Below are positions 23,625 through 32,894 of a DNA stretch of 64,000 nucleotides, one piece after another. The stretch's first letter is position 1. Each line of letters starts with the position of its first letter. This DNA is from CAMAVH01 sp046297835 (GTDB lineage: Bacteria; Pseudomonadota; Alphaproteobacteria; SMXQ01): positions 1 through 64,000 of the forward strand of contig JBKBHI010000011.1 of NCBI GenBank assembly GCA_046297835.1, in the 5' to 3' direction. The notes below the pieces were generated by a model. It worked only from the letters and a program-made list of their open reading frames with translations. It made no database searches and was not told where the DNA came from. Position numbers and translations under genes: made by a program.

Positions 23625-25928
23625 GTGTTCGAGCGCAATACCCTGAGACAGGCCACCTTCTGGGCGGCGATCCTGGTGATCGCGACCGCCAATTTTTTCG
23701 CATATCGCAGCATCGACGCCTTGATGACGGTCGGCCGGCAAGCCGACGCCGCGCAATATTCGCTTTATCAGCTCGAACGCGTGCTCTCACTGCTTAAGGA
23801 CGCGGAGACCGGCCAGCGCGGCTATCTCTTGAGCGGCGACGAGAGCTACCTCGATCCTTACCGGCTGGCGGTGAAGGAAACCCCGTCGGCGATCCGCGAG
23901 CTCAAGGCCATGCTGGAGCGCGACCCGCTGCAACGCGACCGCGCGACCGCGCTGGAAGACATGGTCGCCGACCAGCTGGCGGCGCTCGCTCAAGGCGTGG
24001 TCGACCGACGCGAGGCAGGGCCGGTCACGCTCGATAGCGCGGTGCTCGCGCAAGGCAAGACGCAGATGGACCGCATCCGCGACAGCGTCTCGGTCATGCT
24101 GGCGGCCGAGCAGGGCGCGATCGGGCGGCTCAACGCCACCGTCAACGCGCAGGCGCGCGCCGCGCTGCTGGTCCTCGCCGGCGGAACGGCGCTGAGCGTG
24201 GCGGCGATCGTCGCGATTTTCCTGTGGATCATGGCCGAGGTGCGCCAGCGTCGCAGCTTCCAGCATCAATTGCGCGATCTCAACCGCGAGCTGGAAGACC
24301 GCGTCGAAGGGCGTACGGCCGAATTGGCCGATGCCAACGATAACCTGCGCAACGAGGCGGAGCAGCGCGCCGCAGCGTCCGATTCGCTGCGTGAGGCCAA
24401 CGAGCTATTAACCACCGTGATCGGCTCGACGCCGCTCGCCGTGGTCGTGCTCGACGCGGAAGGCCGTGTCGCGGTATGGAGCGCGGCGGCCGAGCGCATC
24501 TTCGGCTACAGCCGCGAGCAGACGCTCGGCCGCCGCCCGCCGCTCAAGGGCCGCGACATGGCCGGCGCGGAAGCCGATCTCGTCGCCCTCGCCGGCGCGG
24601 CCGGGGCGCAGGGGTGCGACGCCGAGTTCGAGCGCCAGGACGGGAAGACGATCCAGGCGCGCGTGCTGGCGGCGCCGCTCGTCGCTCAGCGCGCGCCGCG
24701 CGCCGCGGCGCAGGGCGGGCTGGCGACAGCGGCGTCGCTCCTGATTCTGATCGAAGACGTCACGGCGCGCGCCAGCGTCGAGCAGCAGCTCCGCCAGGCG
24801 CAGAAGATGGAGGTGATCGGCCAACTCACCGGCGGCGTGGCGCACGATTTCAACAACCTCCTCACAATCATCGTCGGCAACGGCGATCTGGCGCTGGAAA
24901 GTCTCGATGAATCGTCCGAACTGGCCGATTCGTTGCGGACCATGCTGCGCGCCGCCGCGCGCGGCGCGGAGCTGACCCAGCGTCTGCTCGCCTTTGCCCG
25001 CAAGCAGACGCTGCGGCCCCGCGTGGTGGACCTGAACGCGCTGCTGCCCGGCGTCGGCTCCATGCTCAAACGCGTGCTCGGCGAGAACGTCTCGGTCATG
25101 AGCCTGCCCGGCGAGAATCTATGGCCGGCGCTGGTCGATCCGTCGCAGGTCGAGGACGCCATCCTCAATCTTGCGATCAACGCGCGCGACGCCATGCCGC
25201 GCGGCGGCCAGCTCGTCATCGAGACGCGCAACGTCACGCTCGACGACGATTACGCCGCGCTGAACCCGGAGGCGGCGCCGGGCGATTACGTCATGTTCTC
25301 GGTTGCCGACACCGGCCACGGCATGACGCCCGAGGTGCTGGAGCGCGTCTTCGAGCCGTTCTTCACCACCAAGGAAATGGGTAAGGGCACCGGCCTCGGC
25401 CTCTCGATGATCTACGGCTTCGTCAAGCAGTCGGGCGGCCATATCAAGATCTACAGCGAGGTCGGCCACGGCACGACCATCCGCATCTATCTGCCGCGCG
25501 CCAAGCCGGGCGACGGCGAGATCGCCGCGCCGGCGCTGGCCGAGGCGACGCCGAGCGGCCGCGAGACGGTGTTGGTGGTCGAGGACAATATCGAGGTGCG
25601 GCGCGTGGCGCTGCGGATCATGAAGGAGCTCGGCTACCGCACCATCGAGGCGGAGACCGCGGATCAGGCGCTGGAACTGCTGGAAAGCGGCGTCGAGGCC
25701 GACGTGCTGTTCACCGATATCGTCATGCCCGGCAAGCTCAACGGCTACGATCTCGCCAAGCTGGCAACCAAGCGCAATCCGCGCCTCAAGGTGCTGTTCA
25801 CCTCGGGCTATTCCGAAGTGTTCCTGCGCCAGGGCGCGGACGGCGTGCGCGCGGAGATGATCGGCAAGCCTTATCGCAAGCAGGAGCTGGCGCTGCGCCT
25901 GCGCGCCGCGCTCGACGCCGCCGATTGA
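23625..25928 (+). CDS. Hybrid histidine kinase with CHASE3, PAS and receiver domains
   Basis: Order of parts: membrane helix (FWAAILVIATANFFAY), a CHASE3 sensor (LERVLSLLKDAETGQRGYLLSGDESYLDPY), second helix (LLVLAGGTALSVAAIVAIFLWI), coiled coil, PAS (TPLAVVVLDAEGRVAVWSAAAERIFGYSREQ), HisKA (QKMEVIGQLTGGVAHDFNNLLTII), ATPase (LAINARDAMPRGG, FFTTKEMGKGTGLGLSMIYGFV) and a C-terminal receiver (VLVVEDN, LFTDIVMPG, FTSGYSE). It is a self-contained phosphorelay with unknown output. I favour GTG 23625, after GGGGAGACAGG; an in-frame ATG at 23490 would add 45 low-complexity residues. A strong terminator follows. Confidence 0.88.
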   Translation: MFERNTLRQATFWAAILVIATANFFAYRSIDALMTVGRQADAAQYSLYQLERVLSLLKDAETGQRGYLLSGDESYLDPYRLAVKETPSAIRELKAMLERDPLQRDRATALEDMVADQLAALAQGVVDRREAGPVTLDSAVLAQGKTQMDRIRDSVSVMLAAEQGAIGRLNATVNAQARAALLVLAGGTALSVAAIVAIFLWIMAEVRQRRSFQHQLRDLNRELEDRVEGRTAELADANDNLRNEAEQRAAASDSLREANELLTTVIGSTPLAVVVLDAEGRVAVWSAAAERIFGYSREQTLGRRPPLKGRDMAGAEADLVALAGAAGAQGCDAEFERQDGKTIQARVLAAPLVAQRAPRAAAQGGLATAASLLILIEDVTARASVEQQLRQAQKMEVIGQLTGGVAHDFNNLLTIIVGNGDLALESLDESSELADSLRTMLRAAARGAELTQRLLAFARKQTLRPRVVDLNALLPGVGSMLKRVLGENVSVMSLPGENLWPALVDPSQVEDAILNLAINARDAMPRGGQLVIETRNVTLDDDYAALNPEAAPGDYVMFSVADTGHGMTPEVLERVFEPFFTTKEMGKGTGLGLSMIYGFVKQSGGHIKIYSEVGHGTTIRIYLPRAKPGDGEIAAPALAEATPSGRETVLVVEDNIEVRRVALRIMKELGYRTIEAETADQALELLESGVEADVLFTDIVMPGKLNGYDLAKLATKRNPRLKVLFTSGYSEVFLRQGADGVRAEMIGKPYRKQELALRLRAALDAAD

Positions 25929-25946
25929 GCGGACGCTGAAACCACG

Positions 25947-25973
25947 AAAGGCCGCGTCTGAGACGCGGCCTTT
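25947..25973 (+). terminator. Rho-independent terminator after the hybrid kinase
   Basis: AAAGGCCGCGTCT pairs with AGACGCGGCCTTT (25947-25973), a 13-pair stem with a one-base loop. A and T ends make it usable from both sides; tRNA-Pro transcripts from the right would also meet it. Confidence 0.85.
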
Positions 25974-25991
25974 CGCATGTCGGGAAAAGGA

Positions 25992-26068
25992 TGGTCGGGG
26001 AAAGAGGATTCGAACCTCCGGCCCCCACGTCCCGAACGTGGTGCTCTACCAGGCTGAGCTATTCCCCG
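25992..26068 (-). tRNA. tRNA-Pro (anticodon CGG)
   Basis: The reverse complement folds as a cloverleaf: acceptor CGGGGAA/TTCCCCG, D-arm with AGCTCAGCCTGGTAGAGC, anticodon loop around CGG (CACGTTCGGGACGTG), T-arm GAGGTTCGAATCCTC, discriminator A and an encoded CCA (25994-25992). It reads CCG codons, which are frequent in this GC-rich genome. Confidence 0.95.
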
Positions 26069-26185
26069 ATGAGGCGAGGGTTATATACCGGCGATTTGCC
26101 GATGACAACCGGCGCGGCGCGCCTTTTTTCGCCGGGCCTTTTCCGCGCAAAGCGGCAGATTTCCTGGGTTCAAGCCCGTCTGTGG

Positions 26186-27208
26186 CTAATGGCCACGCGA
26201 CATATTGAAGCCGATCACTTCGAGCAGGGCGGTCTTGGCCGGCGAGGCCGGGAAGATGTCCAGCGCGTCGCGCGCCAGCGTCGAGTAGTGGCGCGCGCGT
26301 TCCAGCGTGTCGGAGAGCGCGGCGTGCTTGGTCATCAGGCGCATGGCGTGGGCGAGATCGCCTTCGCTTTGCTCCAGCGTCTCCAGCGTGCGCCGCCAGA
26401 ACGCCTTTTCCTCCTCGTCGCCGCGGCGGTAGGCGAGGATGGTGGGCAGCGTGATCTTGCCTTCGCGGAAATCGTCGCCGACCGATTTGCCGAGCGTCGC
26501 CTGCTGCGCGGCGTAGTCGAGCACGTCGTCCATCAGCTGGAAGGCGATGCCGAGATTGAGGCCGTAGGATTCCAGCGCCTGCTCCTCGACCTTGGGCCGG
26601 CCGGCGACGACCGCGCCGATGCGCGCGGCGGCGGCGAACAGCACGGCGGTCTTGCAGCGGATCACTTCGAGATATTGCGCTTCGCTCGTCTCGGTGTCGT
26701 TGGCGGTGGTGAGCTGCATCACCTCGCCTTCCGAGATCACCGCCGATGCGTTCGACAGGATGGCGAGCACTTCGAGCGAGCCGTCGGCCACCATCAATTG
26801 GAAGGCGCGGCTGAACAGGAAGTCGCCGACCAGCACGCTCGGCTGGTTGCCCCAGACGGTGTTGGCCGTGGCCTGGCCGCGCCTGAGGTCGCTCTCGTCG
26901 ACCACGTCGTCGTGCAGCAGGGTGGCGGTGTGGATGAATTCGACGGCGGCGGCGAGCCGGATGTGGCGCGCGCCGTCGTAGGCGCAGAGCCGCGCCGCGC
27001 CGAGCAGCATCATCGGGCGCAGGCGCTTGCCGCCGGCGGCGATGAGATGGCCGGCGAGCTGCGGGATCAGCTCGACCGGGCTTTCCATATGCTTGAGGAT
27101 CAGCGCGTTGACCTTGGCGATGTCGTCCGCCACCAGCGCCGAAAGGGCGTCCAGCGAAGGCTGCGGGCCCTTGCCGCGCGCCGCTTCGAGATCGACGATG
27201 ACCGCCAA
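26186..27208 (-). CDS. ispB: Polyprenyl (octaprenyl-type) diphosphate synthase
   Basis: The 340-residue enzyme has both Asp-rich motifs of trans-isoprenyl synthases: LLHDDVVDESDLRRG near residue 97 and FQLMDDVLDY near 223, along with GGKRLRPMMLLGAARL and GDDFREGKITLP. It condenses IPP onto allylic diphosphates to make the quinone side chain. Length and the IspB-like N-terminus favour a long-chain (C40-C50) product, though chain length cannot be fixed by eye. It diverges from a DUF2007 gene and lies 117 bases upstream (in its own direction) of tRNA-Pro on the same strand. Confidence 0.9.
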   Translation of the reverse strand: MAVIVDLEAARGKGPQPSLDALSALVADDIAKVNALILKHMESPVELIPQLAGHLIAAGGKRLRPMMLLGAARLCAYDGARHIRLAAAVEFIHTATLLHDDVVDESDLRRGQATANTVWGNQPSVLVGDFLFSRAFQLMVADGSLEVLAILSNASAVISEGEVMQLTTANDTETSEAQYLEVIRCKTAVLFAAAARIGAVVAGRPKVEEQALESYGLNLGIAFQLMDDVLDYAAQQATLGKSVGDDFREGKITLPTILAYRRGDEEEKAFWRRTLETLEQSEGDLAHAMRLMTKHAALSDTLERARHYSTLARDALDIFPASPAKTALLEVIGFNMSRGH

Positions 27209-27363
27209 AACGCATTCTCCTGATGGGGAAACGGGGCCGCGGCCTTGACGGCCGGGAGCGCGCCGAGCATAAGCCCGTTTCCCCGCCGGTCAAGGCGCGC
27301 GGCGGCGTCGCGCGGCCTTGTGATCGCGGCCCATTTACCGGAATTTTCTGTATGATGCGCGCC

Positions 27364-27603
27364 ATGAAGGAACTGTTGCGCACCAACGATCCCGTCCTCA
27401 TGTCGTTCGCGTCGGCATTGCTCGCCGACGCCGGCATCGCGGCGGTGCAATTCGATCTGCATACCTCCGTATTGGAGGGCAGCATCGGCGCCTTGCCGCG
27501 CCGCCTGATGGTGCCCGACGAGGATCACCTCCGCGCCGAGGAACTGCTCGATCAGGCCCTGGCCGATATCGCCGCCGCGCCGCCGGCGCTCGACGCGCCA
27601 TGA
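27364..27603 (+). CDS. DUF2007 family protein
   Basis: The 79-residue protein is a single small alpha/beta domain: MKELLRTNDPVLMSFASALL, AGIAAVQFDLHTSVLEGSIG, ALPRRLMVPDEDHLRAEELL. This is DUF2007, a putative signal-transducing domain of unknown ligand. Two more in-frame ATGs lie at 27352 and 27355, but family members start at MKELLRTND. Its stop overlaps the next start (ATGA, 27600-27603), so it is coupled to the methyltransferase gene. Confidence 0.82.
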   Translation: MKELLRTNDPVLMSFASALLADAGIAAVQFDLHTSVLEGSIGALPRRLMVPDEDHLRAEELLDQALADIAAAPPALDAP

Positions 27604-28361
27604 GCATGGCCGAGAACTCGCCCATGGAGATCACCGAGGACCGCATCCTCGGCGGCCGCGTCCGGCTGCGCCAGCCCAAGCTGGGCTATCGCGCCGCCAT
27701 CGACCCGGTGTTCCTCGCCGCCGCCGTGCCGGCAGTGCGCGGCGACCGCGTGCTGGATCTCGGCATGGGCGTCGGCGCGGCCTCGCTGTGCTTGGCGCTG
27801 CGCGAGCCGGGCTGCCGCGTCAGCGGCATCGAGATCAACCGCGACCTGGTGCGCCTCGCCGCCGAGAACATCGCGCTCAACGAGCTCGGCCAGCGCGTCG
27901 ACGTCATGGTCGGCGACCTGATCCGCCCGCCGTCGCGCTTGGTGCCTGGCTCGTTCCATCACGTCATGGCCAATCCGCCCTATGTCGAGGAGGGGGCCGG
28001 CACGCCGGCGCCCGATCCGGGCAAGGCGCGCGCCAACATGGAGGGCGAGGCGACCCTCGGCCATTGGGTCCGCATGGGGTTGATGATGCTGCGCCCGCGC
28101 GGCACCCTGACGCTGGTCCATCGCGCCGACCGGCTTGACGCGCTGCTCGCCGAGTTCTACGGCAAGGCCGGCGGCATCGTCGTCTTCCCGCTATGGCCCG
28201 ACCGCACCGGCCGGCCCGCCCGCCGGGTGCTGATCCGCGCCGTGAAGGGCTCGCTGACGCCGCTGCGCCTGGCTGCCGGCTTGGTGCTGCACGAGCCGGG
28301 CGGCGGCTACAGCCCGGCGGCCGACCAGATCCTGCGCGACGGGGCCGGCCTGCCTCTCTAA
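27600..28361 (+). CDS. TrmN6-like SAM-dependent methyltransferase
   Basis: The 253-residue protein has the Rossmann-fold SAM motifs (VLDLGMGVGAASLCLA, VSGIEINRDLVRLAAENIALN) and the NPPY amino-methyltransferase motif (HVMANPPYVEEG near residue 122). An ITEDRILGGRVRLRQPKLGYRAAIDPVFLAAA N-terminus is typical of tRNA1(Val) adenine-37 N6-methyltransferase relatives. It probably methylates a tRNA or other nucleic-acid adenine in the cytoplasm. It overlaps the DUF2007 gene by 4 bases. Confidence 0.85.
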   Translation: MSMAENSPMEITEDRILGGRVRLRQPKLGYRAAIDPVFLAAAVPAVRGDRVLDLGMGVGAASLCLALREPGCRVSGIEINRDLVRLAAENIALNELGQRVDVMVGDLIRPPSRLVPGSFHHVMANPPYVEEGAGTPAPDPGKARANMEGEATLGHWVRMGLMMLRPRGTLTLVHRADRLDALLAEFYGKAGGIVVFPLWPDRTGRPARRVLIRAVKGSLTPLRLAAGLVLHEPGGGYSPAADQILRDGAGLPL

Positions 28362-28434
28362 ATCCCTGGAAAATCCCGGTTTTTGGCGCGCGGCGGCGCT
28401 TGACGCTGTCTCCGCCCTGCCACTACAACAAGCC

Positions 28435-28638
28435 ATGTTCGGACTGAGTTTCGCCAAGCTCCTGCTGCTCGCCGTGGCCGGCCTCGCCATATGGTACGGC
28501 TTCAAGCTGATGCGTCGCCGCGACCAGCGTCGCGCCGAAGCCGCGCGCCCGGCCGAGAAGGTTGCGGAAACGATGGTGAAATGTTCGGTCTGCGGCACCT
28601 ACAACCCGGCGGGCGTCGTCTGCACGCACCGCTCCTGA
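28435..28638 (+). CDS. PP0621-like membrane-anchored zinc-ribbon protein
   Basis: A 67-residue protein with one N-terminal membrane helix (FAKLLLLAVAGLAIWYGFKL), a basic linker and a C-terminal Cys motif (VKCSVCGTYNPAGVVCTHRS), which could be half of a zinc site. This layout fits the PP0621 family of unknown function. It precedes glyQ by 22 bases on the same strand, so the two may share a message. Confidence 0.72.
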   Translation: MFGLSFAKLLLLAVAGLAIWYGFKLMRRRDQRRAEAARPAEKVAETMVKCSVCGTYNPAGVVCTHRS

Positions 28639-28660
28639 TCTCTCCAGTCCGGTTTCCGTC

Positions 28661-29560
28661 ATGCCTTCGCCAAAGAAAGCCCCGAGCTTCCAGGACCTGA
28701 TCCTGCGCCTGCAGACCTTCTGGGGCGCGCAGGGCTGCGTGCTGCTCCAGCCCTACGACGTCGAGATGGGCGCGGGCACCTTCCATCCCGCGACCACCTT
28801 GCGCGCGCTCGGCCCCGAGGCGTGGCGCGCCGCCTACGTGCAGCCGTCGCGCCGCCCGAAGGACGGCCGCTACGGCGAGAATCCGAACCGCCTGCAGCAC
28901 TATTACCAGTTCCAGGTCATCATGAAGCCGTCGCCGGCCAACGTGCAGGAGCTTTACCTGCAAAGCCTAGCCGAGCTCGGCATCACGCCGGCCACGCACG
29001 ACCTGCGCTTCGTCGAGGACGATTGGGAAAGCCCGACGCTGGGCGCCTGGGGCCTCGGCTGGGAGGTGTGGTGCGACGGCATGGAGGTGACGCAGTTCAC
29101 CTATTTCCAGCAGGTCGGCGGCATCGAATGCGATCCCGTCGCGGTGGAATTGACTTACGGTTTGGAGCGCCTCGCCATGTATGTGCAGGGCGTCGAGAAC
29201 GTCTACGACCTCGACTGGAACGGCCAGGGGGTGAAGTACGGCGACGTCTTCCTGCAGAACGAGCGCGAGCAGTCGGCCTATAATTTCGAGCACGCCAACA
29301 CCGAGGTGCTGTTCCGCCATTTCGCCGAAGCCGAGGCCGAATGTCAGGCGCTGCTGGCGGCGGGCGTGACGCTGCCGGCCTACGACCAGTGCATCAAGGC
29401 GAGCCACAGCTTCAACCTGCTGGACGCGCGCGGCGTCATTTCCGTCACCGAGCGCGCCGCCTATATCGGCCGCGTGCGCGCGCTGGCGAAAGCCTGCTGC
29501 GAAGGCTGGCTGGCGAGCCGCGGTCATAGCCCCTCGTCGCCAAGCGGGAAGGGAGCCTGA
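28661..29560 (+). CDS. glyQ: Glycine-tRNA ligase alpha subunit
   Basis: The 299-residue protein matches bacterial GlyQ throughout: SFQDLILRLQTFWGAQGCVLLQPYDVEMGAGTFH-type N-terminus, YVQPSRRPKDGRYGENPNR, LGAWGLGWEVWCDGMEVTQFTYFQQVGG and LTYGLERLAMYVQGV. It forms the alpha2beta2 class II synthetase that charges tRNA-Gly. The beta-subunit gene follows with two bases between stop and start, as in most alphaproteobacteria. Confidence 0.96.
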   Translation: MPSPKKAPSFQDLILRLQTFWGAQGCVLLQPYDVEMGAGTFHPATTLRALGPEAWRAAYVQPSRRPKDGRYGENPNRLQHYYQFQVIMKPSPANVQELYLQSLAELGITPATHDLRFVEDDWESPTLGAWGLGWEVWCDGMEVTQFTYFQQVGGIECDPVAVELTYGLERLAMYVQGVENVYDLDWNGQGVKYGDVFLQNEREQSAYNFEHANTEVLFRHFAEAEAECQALLAAGVTLPAYDQCIKASHSFNLLDARGVISVTERAAYIGRVRALAKACCEGWLASRGHSPSSPSGKGA

Positions 29561-29562
29561 TC

Positions 29563-31725
29563 ATGGCCGAGCTTCTCGTCGAATTGTTCTCCGAGGAAAT
29601 CCCGGCGCGCATGCAGGCGCGCGCGGCGGACGATCTCAAGCGCCTCGCGACCGACGCTTTCAAGGCCGCCGGGCTGAGCTTCGCCAAAGCCGAGGCTTAT
29701 GTCACGCCGCGCCGCTTGGCGCTCGTCGTCGATGGCCTACCGGTCGCGCAAGCCGATCTGAAGGAAGAACGCCGCGGCCCTCGCGTCGATGCGCCGCAAA
29801 ACGCCATCGATGGCTTCCTGCGCGCCAGCGGCCTCACCCTTGATCGATGCGAGCAGCGCGACACCGGCAAGGGCGTGTTCTATTTCGCCGTGGTCGAGAA
29901 GAAAGGCCGCGCCACCGCCGACGTGCTGGCCGAACTGCTGCCGAAAATTTTCGCCGATCTGCCCTGGCCGAAGTCGATGCGCTGGGCGCACGAGCCGACG
30001 CGCTGGGTGCGCCCGCTGCACGGCATCGTCGCTTTGTTCGACGGCAAGGTCGTGCCGGTGACGTTCGCCGGCGTGACGTCATCCGACGAATCGCGCGGCC
30101 ATCGCTTCCTTGGGCCCAAGCCGTTCAAAGCCAAGTCGTTCAACGAATACAAGGCCAAGCTGCGCGAAGGCTACGTGCTGCTCGACGCCGCCGAGCGCCG
30201 CGCCGCCATCGCGGCCGACGCCGCCGCCGTCGCCCAGGATGCCGGCTTCGCGCTCAAACGCGACGAGGGCCTGCTCGACGAAGTGACGGGCCTGGTCGAA
30301 TGGCCGGTCGCGCTGATGGGCCGCATCGACGAGCAGTTCATGGACGTGCCGGCCGAAGTGCTGACCACCTCCATGCGCGCGCACCAGAAATATTTTGCGG
30401 TCGAAAAGGCGGACGGCGCGCTCGCGCCGCGCTTCATCGTCATCGCCAACATGCTGACGGAAGACGGCGGCAAGCAGGTCGTCGCCGGCAACGAGCGCGT
30501 GCTGCGCGCGCGCCTGTCCGACGCGGGCTTCTTCTGGGACCAGGACCGCAAGCACCGGCTCGATTCGCGCGTCGGCGCGCTCAAAGACATCGTCTTCCAC
30601 GCCAAGCTCGGCACGGTGGCCGAGAAGGTCGCGCGCGTGAAGAAACTGGCGCGCGAGATCGCCAGCCAAATTACGATCAATGGGGTCGGCGCGGATGCGG
30701 CGCAGGCCGAGCGCGCCGCCGAACTGTGCAAGGCGGATTTGACGACCGGCATGGTCGGCGAATTCCCCGAGTTGCAGGGCGTCATGGGCCGCTATTACGC
30801 GCGCCACGACAACGAGCGCCCCGAGGTGGCCGAGGCCATCGCCGCGCATTATTCGCCGAAGGGCCCGGACGACGTTTGCCCGACCGCGCCGGTCAGCGTC
30901 GCGCTGGCGCTCGCCGACAAGATCGACACGCTCGTCGGCTTCTTCGCCATCGACGAGAAGCCGACTGGCTCGCGCGATCCCTTCGCGCTCCGCCGCGCCG
31001 CCCTCGGCGTGATCCGTCTTGTGCTTGAAAACAAGCTTCGGCTGTCGCTCAAGCAAGTATTTACATCAGCGTTTTCAAATTATGAAAATGCGGTCCGCTT
31101 GGTTCCTGGTAGCGAGCTATATAAAGCGGGTCTAAAGGCTGATGGTTACACTGGGACTAATGATGTTCCCCACATCAACACAGTCGCGCAGATTCTCACT
31201 GGGGGGCTGCTCGATTTCTTCGCCGACCGTTTGAAGGTGACGCTGCGCGAGAAGGGCGTGCGCCATGATCTGATCGACGCCGTTTTCTCGCTTGGTGGCG
31301 AAGACGATCTCGTCCGCCTCATGGCGCGGGTCGACGCGCTGACCGGCTTCCTCGCCACCGACGACGGCGCGAATCTGCTGACCGCCTACAAGCGCGCCTC
31401 GAACATCGTCGGCATCGAGGAAAAGAAGGACAAGACCTCCTTCGCCGGCGCGGTGGACGCCAGCCTCTTGAGCCTGCCGCAAGAGACCAAGCTGATGGAC
31501 GCGCTGCTGATGGCGCACGAGGGCACGCAGGTCGCGCTCAAGAAAGAGGATTTCGTCTCGGCCATGGCCGTGCTGGCGCTGCTGCGTGGTCCGGTCGACG
31601 CCTTCTTCGACAAGGTGAAGGTCAACGCCGACGAGCCGGCGGTGCGCGTCAACCGCCTGCGGCTTCTGTCGCAGATCCGCGCCACGCTCGGCGAGGTCGC
31701 CGACTTCTCGAAGATCGAGGGCTGA
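29563..31725 (+). CDS. glyS: Glycine-tRNA ligase beta subunit
   Basis: The 720-residue partner of GlyQ starts MAELLVELFSEEIPARMQ and contains EVLTTSMRAHQKYFAVE, NERVLRARLSDAGFFWDQDRK, LTTGMVGEFPELQGVMGRYYA, ADKIDTLVGFF and DPFALRRAALGVIRL. The C-terminal half carries the tRNA anticodon-binding and editing-like domains. One internal stretch (about residues 486-547, bases 31020-31203) is markedly AT-richer than the rest and includes FSNYENAVRLVPGSELYKAG, which looks like an extra loop; the frame stays open. Otherwise complete, and slightly long for the family. Confidence 0.95.
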   Translation: MAELLVELFSEEIPARMQARAADDLKRLATDAFKAAGLSFAKAEAYVTPRRLALVVDGLPVAQADLKEERRGPRVDAPQNAIDGFLRASGLTLDRCEQRDTGKGVFYFAVVEKKGRATADVLAELLPKIFADLPWPKSMRWAHEPTRWVRPLHGIVALFDGKVVPVTFAGVTSSDESRGHRFLGPKPFKAKSFNEYKAKLREGYVLLDAAERRAAIAADAAAVAQDAGFALKRDEGLLDEVTGLVEWPVALMGRIDEQFMDVPAEVLTTSMRAHQKYFAVEKADGALAPRFIVIANMLTEDGGKQVVAGNERVLRARLSDAGFFWDQDRKHRLDSRVGALKDIVFHAKLGTVAEKVARVKKLAREIASQITINGVGADAAQAERAAELCKADLTTGMVGEFPELQGVMGRYYARHDNERPEVAEAIAAHYSPKGPDDVCPTAPVSVALALADKIDTLVGFFAIDEKPTGSRDPFALRRAALGVIRLVLENKLRLSLKQVFTSAFSNYENAVRLVPGSELYKAGLKADGYTGTNDVPHINTVAQILTGGLLDFFADRLKVTLREKGVRHDLIDAVFSLGGEDDLVRLMARVDALTGFLATDDGANLLTAYKRASNIVGIEEKKDKTSFAGAVDASLLSLPQETKLMDALLMAHEGTQVALKKEDFVSAMAVLALLRGPVDAFFDKVKVNADEPAVRVNRLRLLSQIRATLGEVADFSKIEG

Positions 31726-31741
31726 CGGACTTCTAAAACGC

Positions 31742-31831
31742 CGTCATGCCCGCACTTGTTGCGGGCATCCACGCCTTGCAGCGTTTCCATAAATTAAGTC
31801 GTAGATGGCCGGAACAAGTCCGGCCATGACG
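31742..31831. repeat. REP/BIME-like inverted repeat element
   Basis: Two hairpins face each other: CATGCCCGCA/TGCGGGCAT (31745-31769) and GATGGCCGGA/TCCGGCCATGAC (31804-31830). The outer CGTCATG...CATGACG ends (31742-31831) are complementary. This is the extragenic palindrome type scattered in alphaproteobacterial genomes. It fills the gap between glyS and the converging ygfZ-like gene and could end transcripts from both sides. Confidence 0.8.
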
Positions 31832-31844
31832 ATTGAGGGGCAAA

Positions 31845-32813
31845 TTAGCCCGCCTTGTCTGGCGGCGGCGGCGCTTCGCCGCCCTCGTCCTCGCCCTCTT
31901 TTTCGTCATTGGTCGGCAGCCACGGCGGCTGTTGCGGCGTCAGCTTGGCCTCGCCGCACTCCAGCGTCGCCTCGGCTTCGACGGCGGCGACCACGGCGTC
32001 GAGCTTCAACAGCGCGATGCCCTGTTCGCCCATGCCGGTGCGCATTTCGCCGATCTCCTCGCCCTTGTAGCGGACGGGCGTGCCGAAGCCCGGCACCGGC
32101 CCTTCGATGCCGACCGGCAGCAGGCGTTTTTTCAGCAGCGCGCGATAGCGCATCCGCGCCGTCAGCTCCTGGCCGATATAGCAGCCCTTTTGCCAATCGA
32201 CAGCGTTGAGCAGATCGAAATTGCTTTCCAGCGGCAGCGACTTTTCCGGCGTCAGGTCGAACTGGCCCTCGGGAATGCCGAAATGCAGCCGCAGCGTCTC
32301 GTAGGCCATGCGGTCGCCGGGCTTGAAGCCGGCGGCGTCGAACATGGCGAACGCGTCCTTGGGCACCAGGGCGCGGACGCCGATGCCGGCATAGCGCGGA
32401 TCGACGTAGCAGAAGCCGTTGGCGAACGGCCCGCCGCGCCCCTCGAAACCGTGCAGCGCCTGGGAATCGTGCGGGCCGTCGCCGAGCATGGCGATGACGC
32501 GGAACAGGAAGGAGACGTCGTCGATCTCGACCTTCGAGCGCAGCCGGTATTTCGTCAGGCGCTCGCGCAGATCGTCGAGCTTCTTCTTGGCGACATCGAG
32601 GAACAGCACGTCGTCCATCTCGACGACGAAGAAATCGTGCAGGTAGCGCCCGTTCGGCGTCAGCAGGGCGGCGTAGATCGCCTGGCCGGGCTGGACCTTG
32701 GCGATGTCGTTGGTCACGAGATTCTGCAAGAACGGCCGCGCGTCCGCCCCTGAAATGGCGAGCACGCCGCGATCGTCGAGCGGCACGAAGGTTTTTTGGC
32801 CGAAACCGAACAT
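31845..32813 (-). CDS. ygfZ: YgfZ/GcvT-like folate-binding protein
   Basis: The 322-residue protein has a GcvT-like fold with VLAISGADARPFLQNLVTNDI near the N-terminus and the family's signature KGCYIGQELTARM (Cys in K-G-C-Y-x-G-Q-E). YgfZ uses tetrahydrofolate and the Cys to help maintain certain Fe-S proteins. An acidic, Pro-rich tail (about the last 25 residues) is extra. ATG 32813 begins MFGFGQKTFVPL; the open frame continues further upstream without family similarity. The gene is flanked on both sides by palindromic repeats. Confidence 0.9.
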   Translation of the reverse strand: MFGFGQKTFVPLDDRGVLAISGADARPFLQNLVTNDIAKVQPGQAIYAALLTPNGRYLHDFFVVEMDDVLFLDVAKKKLDDLRERLTKYRLRSKVEIDDVSFLFRVIAMLGDGPHDSQALHGFEGRGGPFANGFCYVDPRYAGIGVRALVPKDAFAMFDAAGFKPGDRMAYETLRLHFGIPEGQFDLTPEKSLPLESNFDLLNAVDWQKGCYIGQELTARMRYRALLKKRLLPVGIEGPVPGFGTPVRYKGEEIGEMRTGMGEQGIALLKLDAVVAAVEAEATLECGEAKLTPQQPPWLPTNDEKEGEDEGGEAPPPPDKAG

Positions 32814-32894
32814 GGAACCTGGAAAGAGGCGGGTGATGGGTCGGCGCAAACTAACAGGAATGGCGGTTGGCACCAATGGGGGCGACCCATAGTT

